DNA from: UBA4312 sp040266995
GTDB lineage: Bacteria; Bacillota_I; Bacilli_A; Erysipelotrichales; Erysipelotrichaceae
Assembly (NCBI GenBank): GCA_040266995.1
Contig: JAWRHV010000021.1
Coordinates: 20,035 to 84,034 of the forward strand
Length of the DNA: 64,000 bases
Direction: 5' to 3'
Both the position numbers and the translations under genes were made by a program. Numbering within the stretch: position 1 is the first letter of the stretch; each line of letters opens with the position of its first letter. The notes beneath the pieces are model-generated. The model worked only from the letters and a program-made list of their open reading frames with translations. It did not search any database and was not told the DNA's origin. Positions 1-8,847 of the stretch are shown here, piece by piece.

Positions 1-1100
1 GAAGAACATAAAGGAATAAAAATCACAATGCCGAGAACACCACCCAAACTAGCTCCAAGCGTTATAGCCACCAATACGTACATCGGTGGTAATCCCGTCG
101 ACTTTCCAACCACATTCGGATAAATAAAGTTCCCTTCGATCTGTTGGATCAGAATAAACATAATAATAAATGTAACACCGTTTACCGGACTTTCAATACT
201 TAAGAATAAGGCCGTCACTATTGCAGCCAAAAGAGCACCAAACATAGGAATCAATGCCCCTATGGCCACTATACAACCACATAAGATCGAATAAGGGATT
301 TTCAAAATAGAGGCTCCTGCAATGACCAATGTTCCCAGAATAATGCATTCAAGCAGAGAACCGGCAATATATCGACTAAAGGTTTTCTTAAAAATATGAT
401 AAATATGAGCTCCTTTTCGATATGCGTTATCCGGTAAAAAAGCATAGAAAAAATTTCGTATATCCTTTATAAAATGAGTTTTGTTGAATAATACGAAGAT
501 GGAAAAAACAAAAGCGATCAACAGCGTTGTCAGCCAGGAAACAGTCGTTGTAATAATCGAATTGACTTGTTCGATAAATCCGTTATTTCCAAGAATTATG
601 TTTGATGACGAACCGATCGTCTGCAGCCACTCGCTGTCCGAAAAATTCGAAAAATCATAGTCTATGATTATACTTTGTAAGGATGGAAAATGACGAGTCA
701 TTTCGATCAGGATTGTCCGTATCTGAAGAACCGTTTTGGGCAGGTTTTCCAGCAATATTTGAATGGACACAAAAGCCCTAGGAATGATCATGACTAAGAA
801 GGTCTGTAAAAAGCCCACGACAAGAAAAATAGAAAGCAAATTTGCTAAAATTCTTTTCTTCTTTGTTTCCTTGACTTTAAATACCGTTTTCATCAACCGA
901 AGGATAGCGTTCGCTAAAATATTCAAAATAAACGCAAATCCGATCCCTAAAATAAATGGAAACAGGATAGATACGATCCATGCTAAAAAATGACCGATTT
1001 TTTCCAGATACAGAACAATTAATAAAATGATAGTGGAAAACACGATCATCGCTTTATAAAAATCTGCTTTTTTCTTATACTCTTTTGGGATATGAATCAT
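1..1100 (-). CDS. AI-2E family transporter (YtvI/PerM type), C-terminus cut by window edge
   Basis: Integral membrane protein of the AI-2E transporter superfamily (PF01594), a broad permease family whose members have been linked to autoinducer-2 export or Na+/H+ exchange; the substrate here is unknown. The 366 visible codons start MIHIPKEYKKKADFYKAM. Two early hydrophobic helices follow, then an extracytoplasmic region, then the family core with the segment GALIPMFGALLAAIVTALFL and the QQIEGNFIYPNVVGK signature. Another 10-40 residues probably lie beyond base 1. The start is supported by GAGG six bases upstream. The gene is divergent from glnN. A second paralogue lies at 29560-30696. Confidence 0.88.
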   Translation of the reverse strand, partial: MIHIPKEYKKKADFYKAMIVFSTIILLIVLYLEKIGHFLAWIVSILFPFILGIGFAFILNILANAILRLMKTVFKVKETKKKRILANLLSIFLVVGFLQTFLVMIIPRAFVSIQILLENLPKTVLQIRTILIEMTRHFPSLQSIIIDYDFSNFSDSEWLQTIGSSSNIILGNNGFIEQVNSIITTTVSWLTTLLIAFVFSIFVLFNKTHFIKDIRNFFYAFLPDNAYRKGAHIYHIFKKTFSRYIAGSLLECIILGTLVIAGASILKIPYSILCGCIVAIGALIPMFGALLAAIVTALFLSIESPVNGVTFIIMFILIQQIEGNFIYPNVVGKSTGLPPMYVLVAITLGASLGGVLGIVIFIPLCS

Positions 1101-1188
1101 AAATGACCTCTTAATGTATTATACCCAATGCATGTTTTAACATCAAATCATACGATAGGATTTCACATTTTATATTTAAGCTAGTTGT

Positions 1189-1196
1189 GCTAAAAT
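1189..1196 (+). promoter_or_regulatory. Probable extended -10 promoter of glnN
   Basis: TGCTAAAAT (TGn plus TAAAAT) lies 22 bases before the glnN start, with an AGGAGG-like ribosome binding site (GGAGG at 1207-1211) in between. No good -35 box is visible. No GlnR-type palindrome was recognised. Confidence 0.45.
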
Positions 1197-1218
1197 AATT
1201 TCATATGGAGGATCAAAT

Positions 1219-3306
1219 ATGACAATAGTTGATGATTTTTTTGGATGTGATGTCTTCAGCCTAGATGCCATGCAGAAGTATTTACCCCATTCTATTTATA
1301 AAATCATGGTTGACGTTATGGAAAACGGAAAAGAACTTCCCCCGGAAATTGCTGATACAGTCGCAAATGCCATGAAAGACTGGGCCGTGGAAAAAGGGGC
1401 TACCCACTACACACACTGGTTTCAACCAATGTCCGGGATCACCGCTGAAAAACACGATGCCTTTATCAATCCGTTAGGTCCGAACTCTGTCATCAGTGAA
1501 TTTAAAGGAAAAGAACTGATCAAAGGGGAACCGGACGCTTCCAGCTTCCCAAGCGGCGGGCTTCGTTCTACGTTTGAAGCCAGAGGCTATACCGCATGGG
1601 ATCCAACAAGCTTTGCATTTGTAAAAGATCGCACCTTATATATACCTACTCTATTCTGCTCATATGACGGCTCTTCTCTAGATAAAAAGACCCCGTTGAT
1701 TCGAAGCACCGATGCTTTGAACAAAGCAGCAGTACGTTTATTGAATATTATCGGCTATGATACGAAGAAAATAAACGTCAGTGTCGGACCAGAGCAGGAA
1801 TACTTTTTAATTGACAAAAAAATGTATTCTCAAAGAACCGATTTAATGGTCACAGGCAGAACCTTATTCGGGGCCCCTCCAGTAAAAGGCCAGGAACTCG
1901 ATGACCACTATTTCGGAAACATCGGAGAACGAGCAAAAGCCTTTATGGAAGAAGTCGATGAGGAACTTTGGAGATTGGGCGTATTCGCAAAGACAGAACA
2001 CAAAGAAGTAGCTCCTTGCCAATTTGAACTGGCACCGGTATATTCTGCCGGAAATATAGCTAGTGACCAAAACCAGTTGACAATGGAGGTTTTGAAAAAA
2101 GTTGCCAATCACCATGGATTAGTTTGTCTATTGCATGAGAAGCCATTTGCGTCAGTCAATGGATCCGGCAAACATAATAACTGGAGCTTCAGTGATGATA
2201 AAGGAAATAACATTTTGGAACCTGGGAAAAACCCAAAAGACAATCTGCGCTTTCTGATCGTATTATCTGCCATCATTAAAGCAGTTGATGAATACCAGGA
2301 CCTGTTACGTGTTTCTGTTGCCACAGCAGGTAACGACCACCGATTAGGAGCTGATGAGGCCCCTCCAGCAATCATATCCATGTACCTCGGTGATCAGCTG
2401 ACAGAAATTCTTCAATCTATCGAAGCGAAAGAAGAATACACGGACCATACAGATACTACCCTGGAACTTGGTGTTTCTTCCATGCCATCGCTTTCGCGTG
2501 ATACAACGGATAGGAACCGTACAAGTCCATTTGCTTTTACCGGTAATAAATTTGAATTCCGAATGTTGGGCTCTGAATTGAACATTTCCTGCCCGAATAC
2601 CATTTTGAATACGATTGTAGCAGAAGAATTAACACAGTTCGCAGATATATTGGAGTGTTCATCTCAAGAGAATATGACAAAGGATATCTTCCGTCTGATC
2701 CGCAAAACGATCAGAGAGCATAAGCGCATTCTATATTCCGGAAATGGTTATTCTCAAGAATGGGAAGAAGAATCGAAGAAGAGAGGATTATCCAATTTCA
2801 AAACAACTGCAGATGCCCTTCCACATTACACTGATCCAAAAAATCTGGAGCTGTTCCTTCGTCACAATGTATATACTGTTAATGAATTACATGCCCGGGA
2901 AACGATCTTGTTGCAGCATTATTATAAAATCGTCCATATTGAAGCCAATACAATGATTTATATGCTTCGCAAACAAATTCTACCGGCTGTCATGGATCAT
3001 GAATTTCGTTTGATTTCTGCAAAATCAATAAAAGAAAATGCCGGTTTAGATTGTACATTTGAAACAAGAGATCTGCAAACGATTGATACGCTGTATAACA
3101 CAATACGACATCAGATCGATGATCTGGATGCGTTGATTCTGGAAAATATTTCAGATCCACGAAAAGCAGCGCGTCACGCGGCAGATCGGATTCTTCCATT
3201 GATGGAGGAAATTCGTAAATCGACAGATATTCTGGAAACCATGATTCCAAAAAAAGATTGGCCGATGCCCGATTATAATGATATTCTGTTCAAATATGCA
3301 GATTAA
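1219..3306 (+). CDS. glnN: Glutamine synthetase type III
   Basis: Makes glutamine from glutamate, ammonia and ATP in the cytoplasm, the main ammonia-assimilation step. At 695 residues it has the length of GSIII, far longer than GSI (about 450). Recognisable segments are FPSGGLRSTFEARGYTAWDP near residue 110, the metal-binding VGPEQEYFL near 190, NGSGKHNNWS near 315, GNDHRLGADEAPPAIIS near 375 and DRNRTSPFAFTGNKFEFR near 430. The C-terminal helical region is intact. GGAGG stands seven bases before the ATG. It is a single-gene unit closed by a strong terminator shared with the converging GH13 gene. No PII or glnR gene is nearby. Confidence 0.97.
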   Translation: MTIVDDFFGCDVFSLDAMQKYLPHSIYKIMVDVMENGKELPPEIADTVANAMKDWAVEKGATHYTHWFQPMSGITAEKHDAFINPLGPNSVISEFKGKELIKGEPDASSFPSGGLRSTFEARGYTAWDPTSFAFVKDRTLYIPTLFCSYDGSSLDKKTPLIRSTDALNKAAVRLLNIIGYDTKKINVSVGPEQEYFLIDKKMYSQRTDLMVTGRTLFGAPPVKGQELDDHYFGNIGERAKAFMEEVDEELWRLGVFAKTEHKEVAPCQFELAPVYSAGNIASDQNQLTMEVLKKVANHHGLVCLLHEKPFASVNGSGKHNNWSFSDDKGNNILEPGKNPKDNLRFLIVLSAIIKAVDEYQDLLRVSVATAGNDHRLGADEAPPAIISMYLGDQLTEILQSIEAKEEYTDHTDTTLELGVSSMPSLSRDTTDRNRTSPFAFTGNKFEFRMLGSELNISCPNTILNTIVAEELTQFADILECSSQENMTKDIFRLIRKTIREHKRILYSGNGYSQEWEEESKKRGLSNFKTTADALPHYTDPKNLELFLRHNVYTVNELHARETILLQHYYKIVHIEANTMIYMLRKQILPAVMDHEFRLISAKSIKENAGLDCTFETRDLQTIDTLYNTIRHQIDDLDALILENISDPRKAARHAADRILPLMEEIRKSTDILETMIPKKDWPMPDYNDILFKYAD

Positions 3307-3337
3307 AGGACTGATTTTTAATAAATCAGTCCTTTTT
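3305..3337. terminator. Bidirectional terminator between glnN and GH13 gene
   Basis: A 13-bp stem (AAAGGACTGATTT / AAATCAGTCCTTT) with a short loop and a T run on the plus strand. It begins at the glnN stop codon, and the last codons and stop (3326-3328) of the opposite gene lie in its right arm. Confidence 0.85.
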
Positions 3338-4618
3338 CAATATATAGGAATGATATCCATCCATTGTAATTGATTGTTGTATGTCAATTTCATTGCCACT
3401 TAATAGATCTTTTAAGGTTCCGCTCCAAGGAAGAGACAGCCGACATGGATCTGCTTCCATATTTATGCATATCCATAATTGACCTCGTTGATAAACACAA
3501 GCCGTATTCGTTATCGCTATCTGTTGATAATCTCCATACCAGAGGTCCTGATATTCATGTTTAATATGTATCAACCGTTCAATATGGCTGGTTAGTTCAT
3601 TATACTTCAACGATTCAATCTGTGGACGCAGTTGTGTATCATCGTGATTCTTTATTCCTTGTATACCCCATTCGCTGCCATAATATAAACAAGGGATCCC
3701 CGGCATTGTAATCAGCATGGTATAAATTAACGGAAGATGATTCACATTCTCCAATTGAGAAGCAATACGTGGTACATCGTGATTATCTACAAAATTCAAT
3801 AGATACTTATTTGTATAAAGGCACCACGGATCTTTTCCAAATTGGCGATTATATGAATATAAGATTTCAAAGAAATTCTTTGAATTAAAACTGGAATATA
3901 ATCCTTTGTAACACTCATAGTTTGTACAACTGTCAAACATTTCCTCATTTACCCATTGATTATAGTCTCCATGAAGAGTCTCCCCCAAAAGGAAAAAGTC
4001 AGGGTTTTTATGTTTACAATGAGAACGGACCCTCTTAACAAAGTCATGATCCAGACAATATGCAACATCAAATCGAATTCCATCGATATGAAATGTATCC
4101 ATCCAGAAATCTATTACATCCAGAAGGTACGTCACCAATGATTCACAACGCAGATTCAGTTTAACCAATGCGTTATAGCCTTCCCAGTTTTGATAAGAAA
4201 AATGATCGTCGTATTCATTATTGCCATTAAAATCAATATAAAACCAATCTCTGTATTCACTGGATTCCCTATTTGTCAATACATCTTGAAACGCAAAGAA
4301 ATCTCTTCCTACATGATTAAATACACCGTCAAACAGTACCCGGATCCCCTGCTCATAATAAAGGTTCAGAACATCTGCTAAATCTTGGTTTGTACCCAAA
4401 CGACAGTCAACCGTATAATAATCCGTTGTATCGTATCCATGCGTTTGGCTCTGAAACAATGGATTAAACAAAACACAGTCAATCCCTAATTTTTTCAACG
4501 GTTCAATATAAGCTTTTGCCTTAAAGATCCGATGTTCCAATACCCCGTCGTTATGAAAAGGCGCTCCGAATGCACCTAAGGGATATATTTGATAAAATAC
4601 ACTGTTCTTTATCCACAT
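3326..4618 (-). CDS. Intracellular alpha-amylase family glycosidase (GH13, neopullulanase-like)
   Basis: Hydrolyses alpha-glucans or maltodextrins. All four GH13 regions are visible: DGVFNHVGRDF (97-107), GIRFDVAYCLD with nucleophile Asp184, LLGETLHG with acid/base Glu213, and FVDNHDVPRI with Asp281. There is no signal peptide, so it should act in the cytoplasm on imported oligosaccharides. At 430 residues it is shorter than typical neopullulanases or cyclomaltodextrinases (about 580) because it begins directly with the barrel (MWIKNSVFYQIYP) and has no N-terminal CBM34-like domain. AAAGGAG precedes the ATG. It follows ybaK by four bases and is probably co-transcribed. Exact linkage specificity cannot be read from the sequence. 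Confidence 0.92.
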   Translation of the reverse strand: MWIKNSVFYQIYPLGAFGAPFHNDGVLEHRIFKAKAYIEPLKKLGIDCVLFNPLFQSQTHGYDTTDYYTVDCRLGTNQDLADVLNLYYEQGIRVLFDGVFNHVGRDFFAFQDVLTNRESSEYRDWFYIDFNGNNEYDDHFSYQNWEGYNALVKLNLRCESLVTYLLDVIDFWMDTFHIDGIRFDVAYCLDHDFVKRVRSHCKHKNPDFFLLGETLHGDYNQWVNEEMFDSCTNYECYKGLYSSFNSKNFFEILYSYNRQFGKDPWCLYTNKYLLNFVDNHDVPRIASQLENVNHLPLIYTMLITMPGIPCLYYGSEWGIQGIKNHDDTQLRPQIESLKYNELTSHIERLIHIKHEYQDLWYGDYQQIAITNTACVYQRGQLWICINMEADPCRLSLPWSGTLKDLLSGNEIDIQQSITMDGYHSYILKKD

Positions 4619-4622
4619 ACTA

Positions 4623-5105
4623 TCACTCCTTTATGATGGAAACCGGCTGAATATCCAGTAAGGAAATCAAATCCTCCGGGTTCATTTCAATTTGTACCCC
4701 GATTTTCCCACCGCTGAAATAAATTGAATCGTATAATATAGCTTGTTCATCGATAAAAGTTCTGTATTGCTTCTTCATACCAAGTGGAGAACAACCTCCC
4801 CGTATATAGCCAGTGACTTTATTAATATCTTTAACATGAATCATTTCAGTATGTTTGACACCGGCGGCTTTCGCACATTTTTTCAAATCCAGCTCTTCAT
4901 CAACCGGGACCATGTACACCAGATATTCTTTTGTGTTGGCCTGCGTAACAAGCGTTTTAAAAATCTTCTTAACATCTTCCTGCAACATTTGCGCTACATG
5001 GATCCCGTCCACTGGATCTTTAGCATGGTGCTCATATGTATGTACTTTATAAGAAACACGGTGCACATCGAGGTATCGCATTGCGTTTGTTTTTGATACT
5101 TTCAT
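4623..5105 (-). CDS. ybaK: Aminoacyl-tRNA deacylase, YbaK/EbsC family
   Basis: Stand-alone trans-editing enzyme that hydrolyses mischarged Cys-tRNA(Pro), complementing the editing domain of ProS (33213-34904). The 160-residue protein starts MKVSKTNAMRYLD, the normal family start, and contains the family segments HAKDPVDGIHVAQML, KKCAKAAGVK and GGCSPLGMKKQ. The frame stays open for 70 codons further upstream, but I chose this start for three reasons. GGAGGG lies seven bases before it, a -10 box (TATACT) lies 28 bases upstream, and the longer frame would run through two terminator hairpins. It is followed closely by the GH13 gene. Confidence 0.9.
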   Translation of the reverse strand: MKVSKTNAMRYLDVHRVSYKVHTYEHHAKDPVDGIHVAQMLQEDVKKIFKTLVTQANTKEYLVYMVPVDEELDLKKCAKAAGVKHTEMIHVKDINKVTGYIRGGCSPLGMKKQYRTFIDEQAILYDSIYFSGGKIGVQIEMNPEDLISLLDIQPVSIIKE

Positions 5106-5132
5106 AGGAATTCCCTCCAATAAACTTTGAAT

Positions 5133-5138
5133 AGTATA
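5133..5138 (-). promoter_or_regulatory. -10 box (TATACT) of the ybaK promoter
   Basis: TATACT on the minus strand, placed to give a roughly 20-base leader before the ybaK ATG at 5105. The -35 box is poor. Its position downstream of the hairpin at 5149-5178 argues that ybaK has its own transcript. Confidence 0.5.
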
Positions 5139-5148
5139 ACATACTTTC

Positions 5149-5178
5149 AAAAAAATAGGATGTTCTTTATAAACATCC
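5149..5178 (-). terminator. Hairpin with T run upstream of ybaK
   Basis: GGATGTT / AACATCC stem with a seven-base loop followed on the minus strand by TATTTTTTT. It lies about 110 bases after the nhaC terminator, so it would end some other transcript, perhaps a small RNA or leader from 5180-5290. See findings. Confidence 0.6.
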
Positions 5179-5289
5179 AAAGTGTTGGCTACTCTTCCTA
5201 TTAACTGGTAATACAAAGGAAGCCTACGTCTTACATCCCCTTGACCGGTACTGTTTTCTTGCTCGATCCATTCAAATAAAAGAAACGGT

Positions 5290-5322
5290 AAAAATAAGAA
5301 TGGTTCTATAACCATTCTTATT
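5290..5322 (-). terminator. Terminator of nhaC
   Basis: A perfect 13-bp stem (AATAAGAATGGTT / AACCATTCTTATT) with a four-base loop and a TTTTT tail on the minus strand. The nhaC stop codon (5318-5320) lies inside the stem. Confidence 0.88.
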
Positions 5323-6715
5323 TACGTAATTTGTTTCCTTCAGCATCCCACATGCCGATTCCTGTAATAGAGCACAGGATAGCAAAAACAGGAACAAGGA
5401 AAATAAACCAACAATACTTAATATATTCCGTTCCAACGCCTAATACACTCATTACATAGACAGTAGCAACACCCCAAGGAACGATTGGAGCACTCAGCGT
5501 TCCGGCATCTTCTAATGTACGGGATAAAACCTTACGGCTTATATTCATTTTTTCGTAAGTTTCTTCAAATGTCTGCTCGGTAACGATAATCGCAACAATC
5601 TGTCCACCGGCTGTAATAAAGTTAACGATGTAGCAATATAACAAAGTGACAATTGTTAGAACAACACGATTTTTTATAAACTTCAATAACACTTTTTGAG
5701 CAATGGTATCCAAGATACCAGTTGAGGTAACCACACCGCCCATGACACTAGCTACCATAAAGATAACCAGCAGCTCTGTCATGGAAGTAACACCACCACG
5801 ATTTAACATCGGGTCAACGATGGAAACCCCTGTTTCAATACTGAAACCATTAAAAGCATAGTTCATCAGATCCGGGAAAGACACATTTTGGAATACAAGA
5901 GCAAAAAGAATACTTACCAATACCGTAATGCCCATGCCAGGAATAGCCGGAAGCTTGAATACAGAAACCAACAGCACCAGTATTGCGGGCAGAATCAAAA
6001 ATACATTGATATTAAAGTTCGCATCTAGTGTTTTAATGATCAGATTTGCTCTTTCTGCATCCATACCGCCACCGCCATAATGGAGTCCAACAATGGTAAA
6101 AAGAATAATCGCTACAATGGCAGCCGGAATTGTCGTATACATCATAGAACCGATATGCTCATACAAAGGAACTTTGGATACACCACTAGCCATGTTCGTT
6201 GTATCAGACATAGGAGACATTTTATCACCCAGCCAAGCCCCACATACTGCAGCGGCTGCAACCAAAGGAATCGGAATTTCCGTTGTCATGGCAACACCGA
6301 CCATCGCAAGACCCATAGTAGCAATACTTCCAAAGCTTGTTCCCGTAAAAATAGATGTGATGGAACAAAGAATAAAAGTCAAAGGAACCAGAATCGCCGG
6401 AGAAATCAGCTTCATTCCATAATACATCAATGCAGGCACTGTACCCCCGGCCATCCAAATACCAACCAGCATACCAACCATAATAACAATTAAGAATGTC
6501 GGCGTGGCATCGGAAATAACTTTCTTGATCTCCGTTTCGATTTCATCCCATGAAATACCCGATAATAATGCGACAATAACAGCTACAACGGTTCCACAGA
6601 AAATGGAAACAGTTGTATTTACGTTCAAGTTAATTAACAATACGACAACACCGATAATAGCCAGAAAACTCAACAAAGCCAAACCGGTACTCAATTCTTT
6701 TCTTTCTCTTTTCAT
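5318..6715 (-). CDS. nhaC: Na+/H+ antiporter, NhaC family
   Basis: Membrane antiporter that expels Na+ in exchange for protons (some family members exchange malate/lactate or arginine/ornithine). At 465 residues with about 11-12 hydrophobic segments it fits the family. The diagnostic stretch is GAWLGDKMSPMSDTTNMAS near residue 165. A second conserved region is VMGGVVTSTGILDT near 325, and TLSAPIVPWGVA near 410 is also typical. GGGAG precedes the ATG. It starts eight bases after the hydrolase gene and is probably co-transcribed with it. Confidence 0.93.
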   Translation of the reverse strand: MKRERKELSTGLALLSFLAIIGVVVLLINLNVNTTVSIFCGTVVAVIVALLSGISWDEIETEIKKVISDATPTFLIVIMVGMLVGIWMAGGTVPALMYYGMKLISPAILVPLTFILCSITSIFTGTSFGSIATMGLAMVGVAMTTEIPIPLVAAAAVCGAWLGDKMSPMSDTTNMASGVSKVPLYEHIGSMMYTTIPAAIVAIILFTIVGLHYGGGGMDAERANLIIKTLDANFNINVFLILPAILVLLVSVFKLPAIPGMGITVLVSILFALVFQNVSFPDLMNYAFNGFSIETGVSIVDPMLNRGGVTSMTELLVIFMVASVMGGVVTSTGILDTIAQKVLLKFIKNRVVLTIVTLLYCYIVNFITAGGQIVAIIVTEQTFEETYEKMNISRKVLSRTLEDAGTLSAPIVPWGVATVYVMSVLGVGTEYIKYCWFIFLVPVFAILCSITGIGMWDAEGNKLRK

Positions 6716-6723
6716 ACTTCTCC

Positions 6724-7500
6724 CTATTCTTCAACTAAATGATTTGTCAAAAATTCCAAAGCCGCATCAATACGGGCTGCACGCCAGGCAAACGATTTAA
6801 ACCGATGTTCGGCTCCTTCAACCACCAACATACTGGCTTTATCTCCATAGATTTCTTTATACCGATAAGAACAATCTATAGAAGCCGTGATGTCCTGATC
6901 GCCATGAACCAAGAGCACAGGTCCCTTATACCCAGCAGCCGTTTTATATGGATCGATCTTCAAACAGTCCTCGTAAAAAGCGTGACTGAGTTTAAGACCT
7001 TCCACATCGGCACAATCCTCCAGGATACTGGAAACATCTTCTCCACACAATAAACCATTTCGTAAATTGTACACCAGATCCGGAGCCGGGCAGCATAAGC
7101 TCAAAGCGCTGACATCCTCATTACATAGACCTGCCACCATGCTGGCTACACAACCACCCAGACTTAGCCCGTGAATCGCAACACGCTCTGTATCTACAAA
7201 AGGTAAGGATCGCACATACTTTAAAATTTCAATACCATCCTGGACCTCCGAAGATACAGTAATCTCATCAAAGGTTCCATCGCTTTCCCCACTGCCATAA
7301 AAATCAAATCGCACACTTCCTATTCCCCGGTCACAAAGCTTTCGGCTCAATTCAGTATGAACGAAGTTAATTTCATTACGGTCATCTTGAAAGCCGTGAA
7401 ATAATACCACAAATGGTATTTTTTCCTTGTCAGTATCCGGAATGTGCATCATGCCGCGAAGGATGCGGTCATCATAAACAAGTTCTACATATTTTTCCAA
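6724..7500 (-). CDS. Alpha/beta hydrolase (acylglycerol lipase/feruloyl-esterase-like)
   Basis: Soluble serine hydrolase of 258 residues with the whole catalytic set: nucleophile elbow GLSLGG near residue 112, acid in HGDQDITAS near 200, and catalytic His in GAEHRF near 232. The start is TTG (revcomp of 7498-7500) with AGGGA four bases upstream; no better in-frame ATG exists near the N-terminus. The sequence MEKYVELVYDDRILRGMMHIP matches the usual N-terminus of peptidase-S9-like small esterases. It is first in a two-gene unit with nhaC. Substrate unknown. Confidence 0.85.
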   Translation of the reverse strand: MEKYVELVYDDRILRGMMHIPDTDKEKIPFVVLFHGFQDDRNEINFVHTELSRKLCDRGIGSVRFDFYGSGESDGTFDEITVSSEVQDGIEILKYVRSLPFVDTERVAIHGLSLGGCVASMVAGLCNEDVSALSLCCPAPDLVYNLRNGLLCGEDVSSILEDCADVEGLKLSHAFYEDCLKIDPYKTAAGYKGPVLLVHGDQDITASIDCSYRYKEIYGDKASMLVVEGAEHRFKSFAWRAARIDAALEFLTNHLVEE

Positions 7501-7566
7501 ACTATCCCTACTTTCTTAATATGTATTATAGCAGATTTTTAAAGATTTATTAAATAATCTTAATGA

Positions 7567-7597
7567 TAAAAAAGAGTTCCTGATCAGAAACTCTTTT
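7567..7597 (-). terminator. Terminator of malY/patB gene
   Basis: Stem AAAAGAGTTTC / GGAACTCTTTT with loop TGATCA and T run on the minus strand, ending five bases after the aminotransferase stop. Confidence 0.8.
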
Positions 7598-7602
7598 GAT
7601 TC

Positions 7603-8793
7603 TTATTCCATGTCGCTTTTTAGATACTTTCGCATCGATCGTGTATGTAGACCGGATCGTAAGGCAATCAATGCCTCCAGCAGCTTTGTTCTAGGCATCG
7701 CGACATTCATACGTAAGAAAGCCCGGCTGTTTTCTCCGAATTCTTTTCCCTTTTCCAGATAAATACCTTCTTTCTTTAAAAGTATCTGACAAAGCTTTTC
7801 AGTATCTGGTGTCATCTCGCTGCAATCGACCCATACCAGATAGGTAGCCAGTCCCGGAACCACTTTCAGTGACGGAATCGATTCTATAAAAAACTGTTCC
7901 GTTATTTTTTTGTTCTCGGCAATATAGGCATTCATCTGATCCAGCCAGTCTTCCCCTTCAGTAAAAGCAGCAATAGAGGCTCTGCATGCGAACGCATTCG
8001 GTGAAGTCAAATGATTGACCTGTAATGCAGTCCTGGCTCTCTGACAGATTTCTTCATTCGGTATAATGACACAGGCTGACTGCAAACCAGCTATATTAAA
8101 AGCTTTCGATGCAGATACCAATGTAATACTGTTGAAATAACATGTCTCATTGATCTTTGTATATGGAATATAAGTAAACCCAGGCTGTACAATATCGCCA
8201 TGGATTTCATCAGAAATAACGAGAACATGATACTTTTCACATAACCGTCCTATTTTTTCCAATGTATTGCGATCCCATATATTTCCGGTCGGATTATGCG
8301 GATTACACAGCAAGAATAAAGTTGTTCGTGGATCGGCCAAGCGCATTTCCAGATCTTCAAAATCCACAAAATAACTGTTCTGTTCATACTTTAATTCATT
8401 TACAGATGCAATGCGACCATTTTGTTCAATCAAGCTGTAGAACATATGATATACAGGTGCCTGAATTACCACATGATCCCCAGGCGCAGTAAAACGCTGG
8501 ATCAACGTACTTAACGCCGGAATAACACCGGTAACATACGTCATCATTTTCTTGTCGAACCCGATGCCATGTCGTTCAAGCCACCATGTTTGGATACTTT
8601 TATAGAAGTCATTCGGAATCAAACTATACCCATAGACTCCCTGCTCCACTCTTTTCTCAATGGCTTCCTGAATGAACGGAGGTGTTTCAAAATCCATATC
8701 GGCCACCCACATTGGATATTTTGTATCTACAATATCCCATTTCAATGAATCTGTATGGGTACGATCTATTACTTTATCAAAATCATATTTCAT
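7603..8793 (-). CDS. PLP-dependent C-S lyase / aminotransferase, MalY/PatB family
   Basis: Fold-type I PLP enzyme; family members cleave cystathionine, cysteine or related thioethers (cystathionine beta-lyase activity) or act as aminotransferases. It has 396 residues. Seen: MWVADMDFETPP near 30, CNPHNPTGNIW near 165, and SASKAFNIAGLQ around 235 with the PLP-binding Lys. The start is the ATG at 8793, with AGGTG seven bases upstream, rather than the GTG three codons earlier, which has no ribosome binding site. A TGTTAAAAT extended -10 box about 25 bases upstream suggests its own promoter. Physiological substrate not determinable. Confidence 0.9.
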   Translation of the reverse strand: MKYDFDKVIDRTHTDSLKWDIVDTKYPMWVADMDFETPPFIQEAIEKRVEQGVYGYSLIPNDFYKSIQTWWLERHGIGFDKKMMTYVTGVIPALSTLIQRFTAPGDHVVIQAPVYHMFYSLIEQNGRIASVNELKYEQNSYFVDFEDLEMRLADPRTTLFLLCNPHNPTGNIWDRNTLEKIGRLCEKYHVLVISDEIHGDIVQPGFTYIPYTKINETCYFNSITLVSASKAFNIAGLQSACVIIPNEEICQRARTALQVNHLTSPNAFACRASIAAFTEGEDWLDQMNAYIAENKKITEQFFIESIPSLKVVPGLATYLVWVDCSEMTPDTEKLCQILLKKEGIYLEKGKEFGENSRAFLRMNVAMPRTKLLEALIALRSGLHTRSMRKYLKSDME

Positions 8794-8847
8794 ATTTATC
8801 ACCTACTGACTATTTTAACATGAATATACAAAATAGGAATGAAAATA

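Noticed and set aside
5106..5315. 70-codon N-terminal extension of ybaK
   Set aside because: No ribosome binding site at 5315, it crosses two terminators, and the family start with GGAGGG lies at 5105. Kept only as a finding about the intergenic region.
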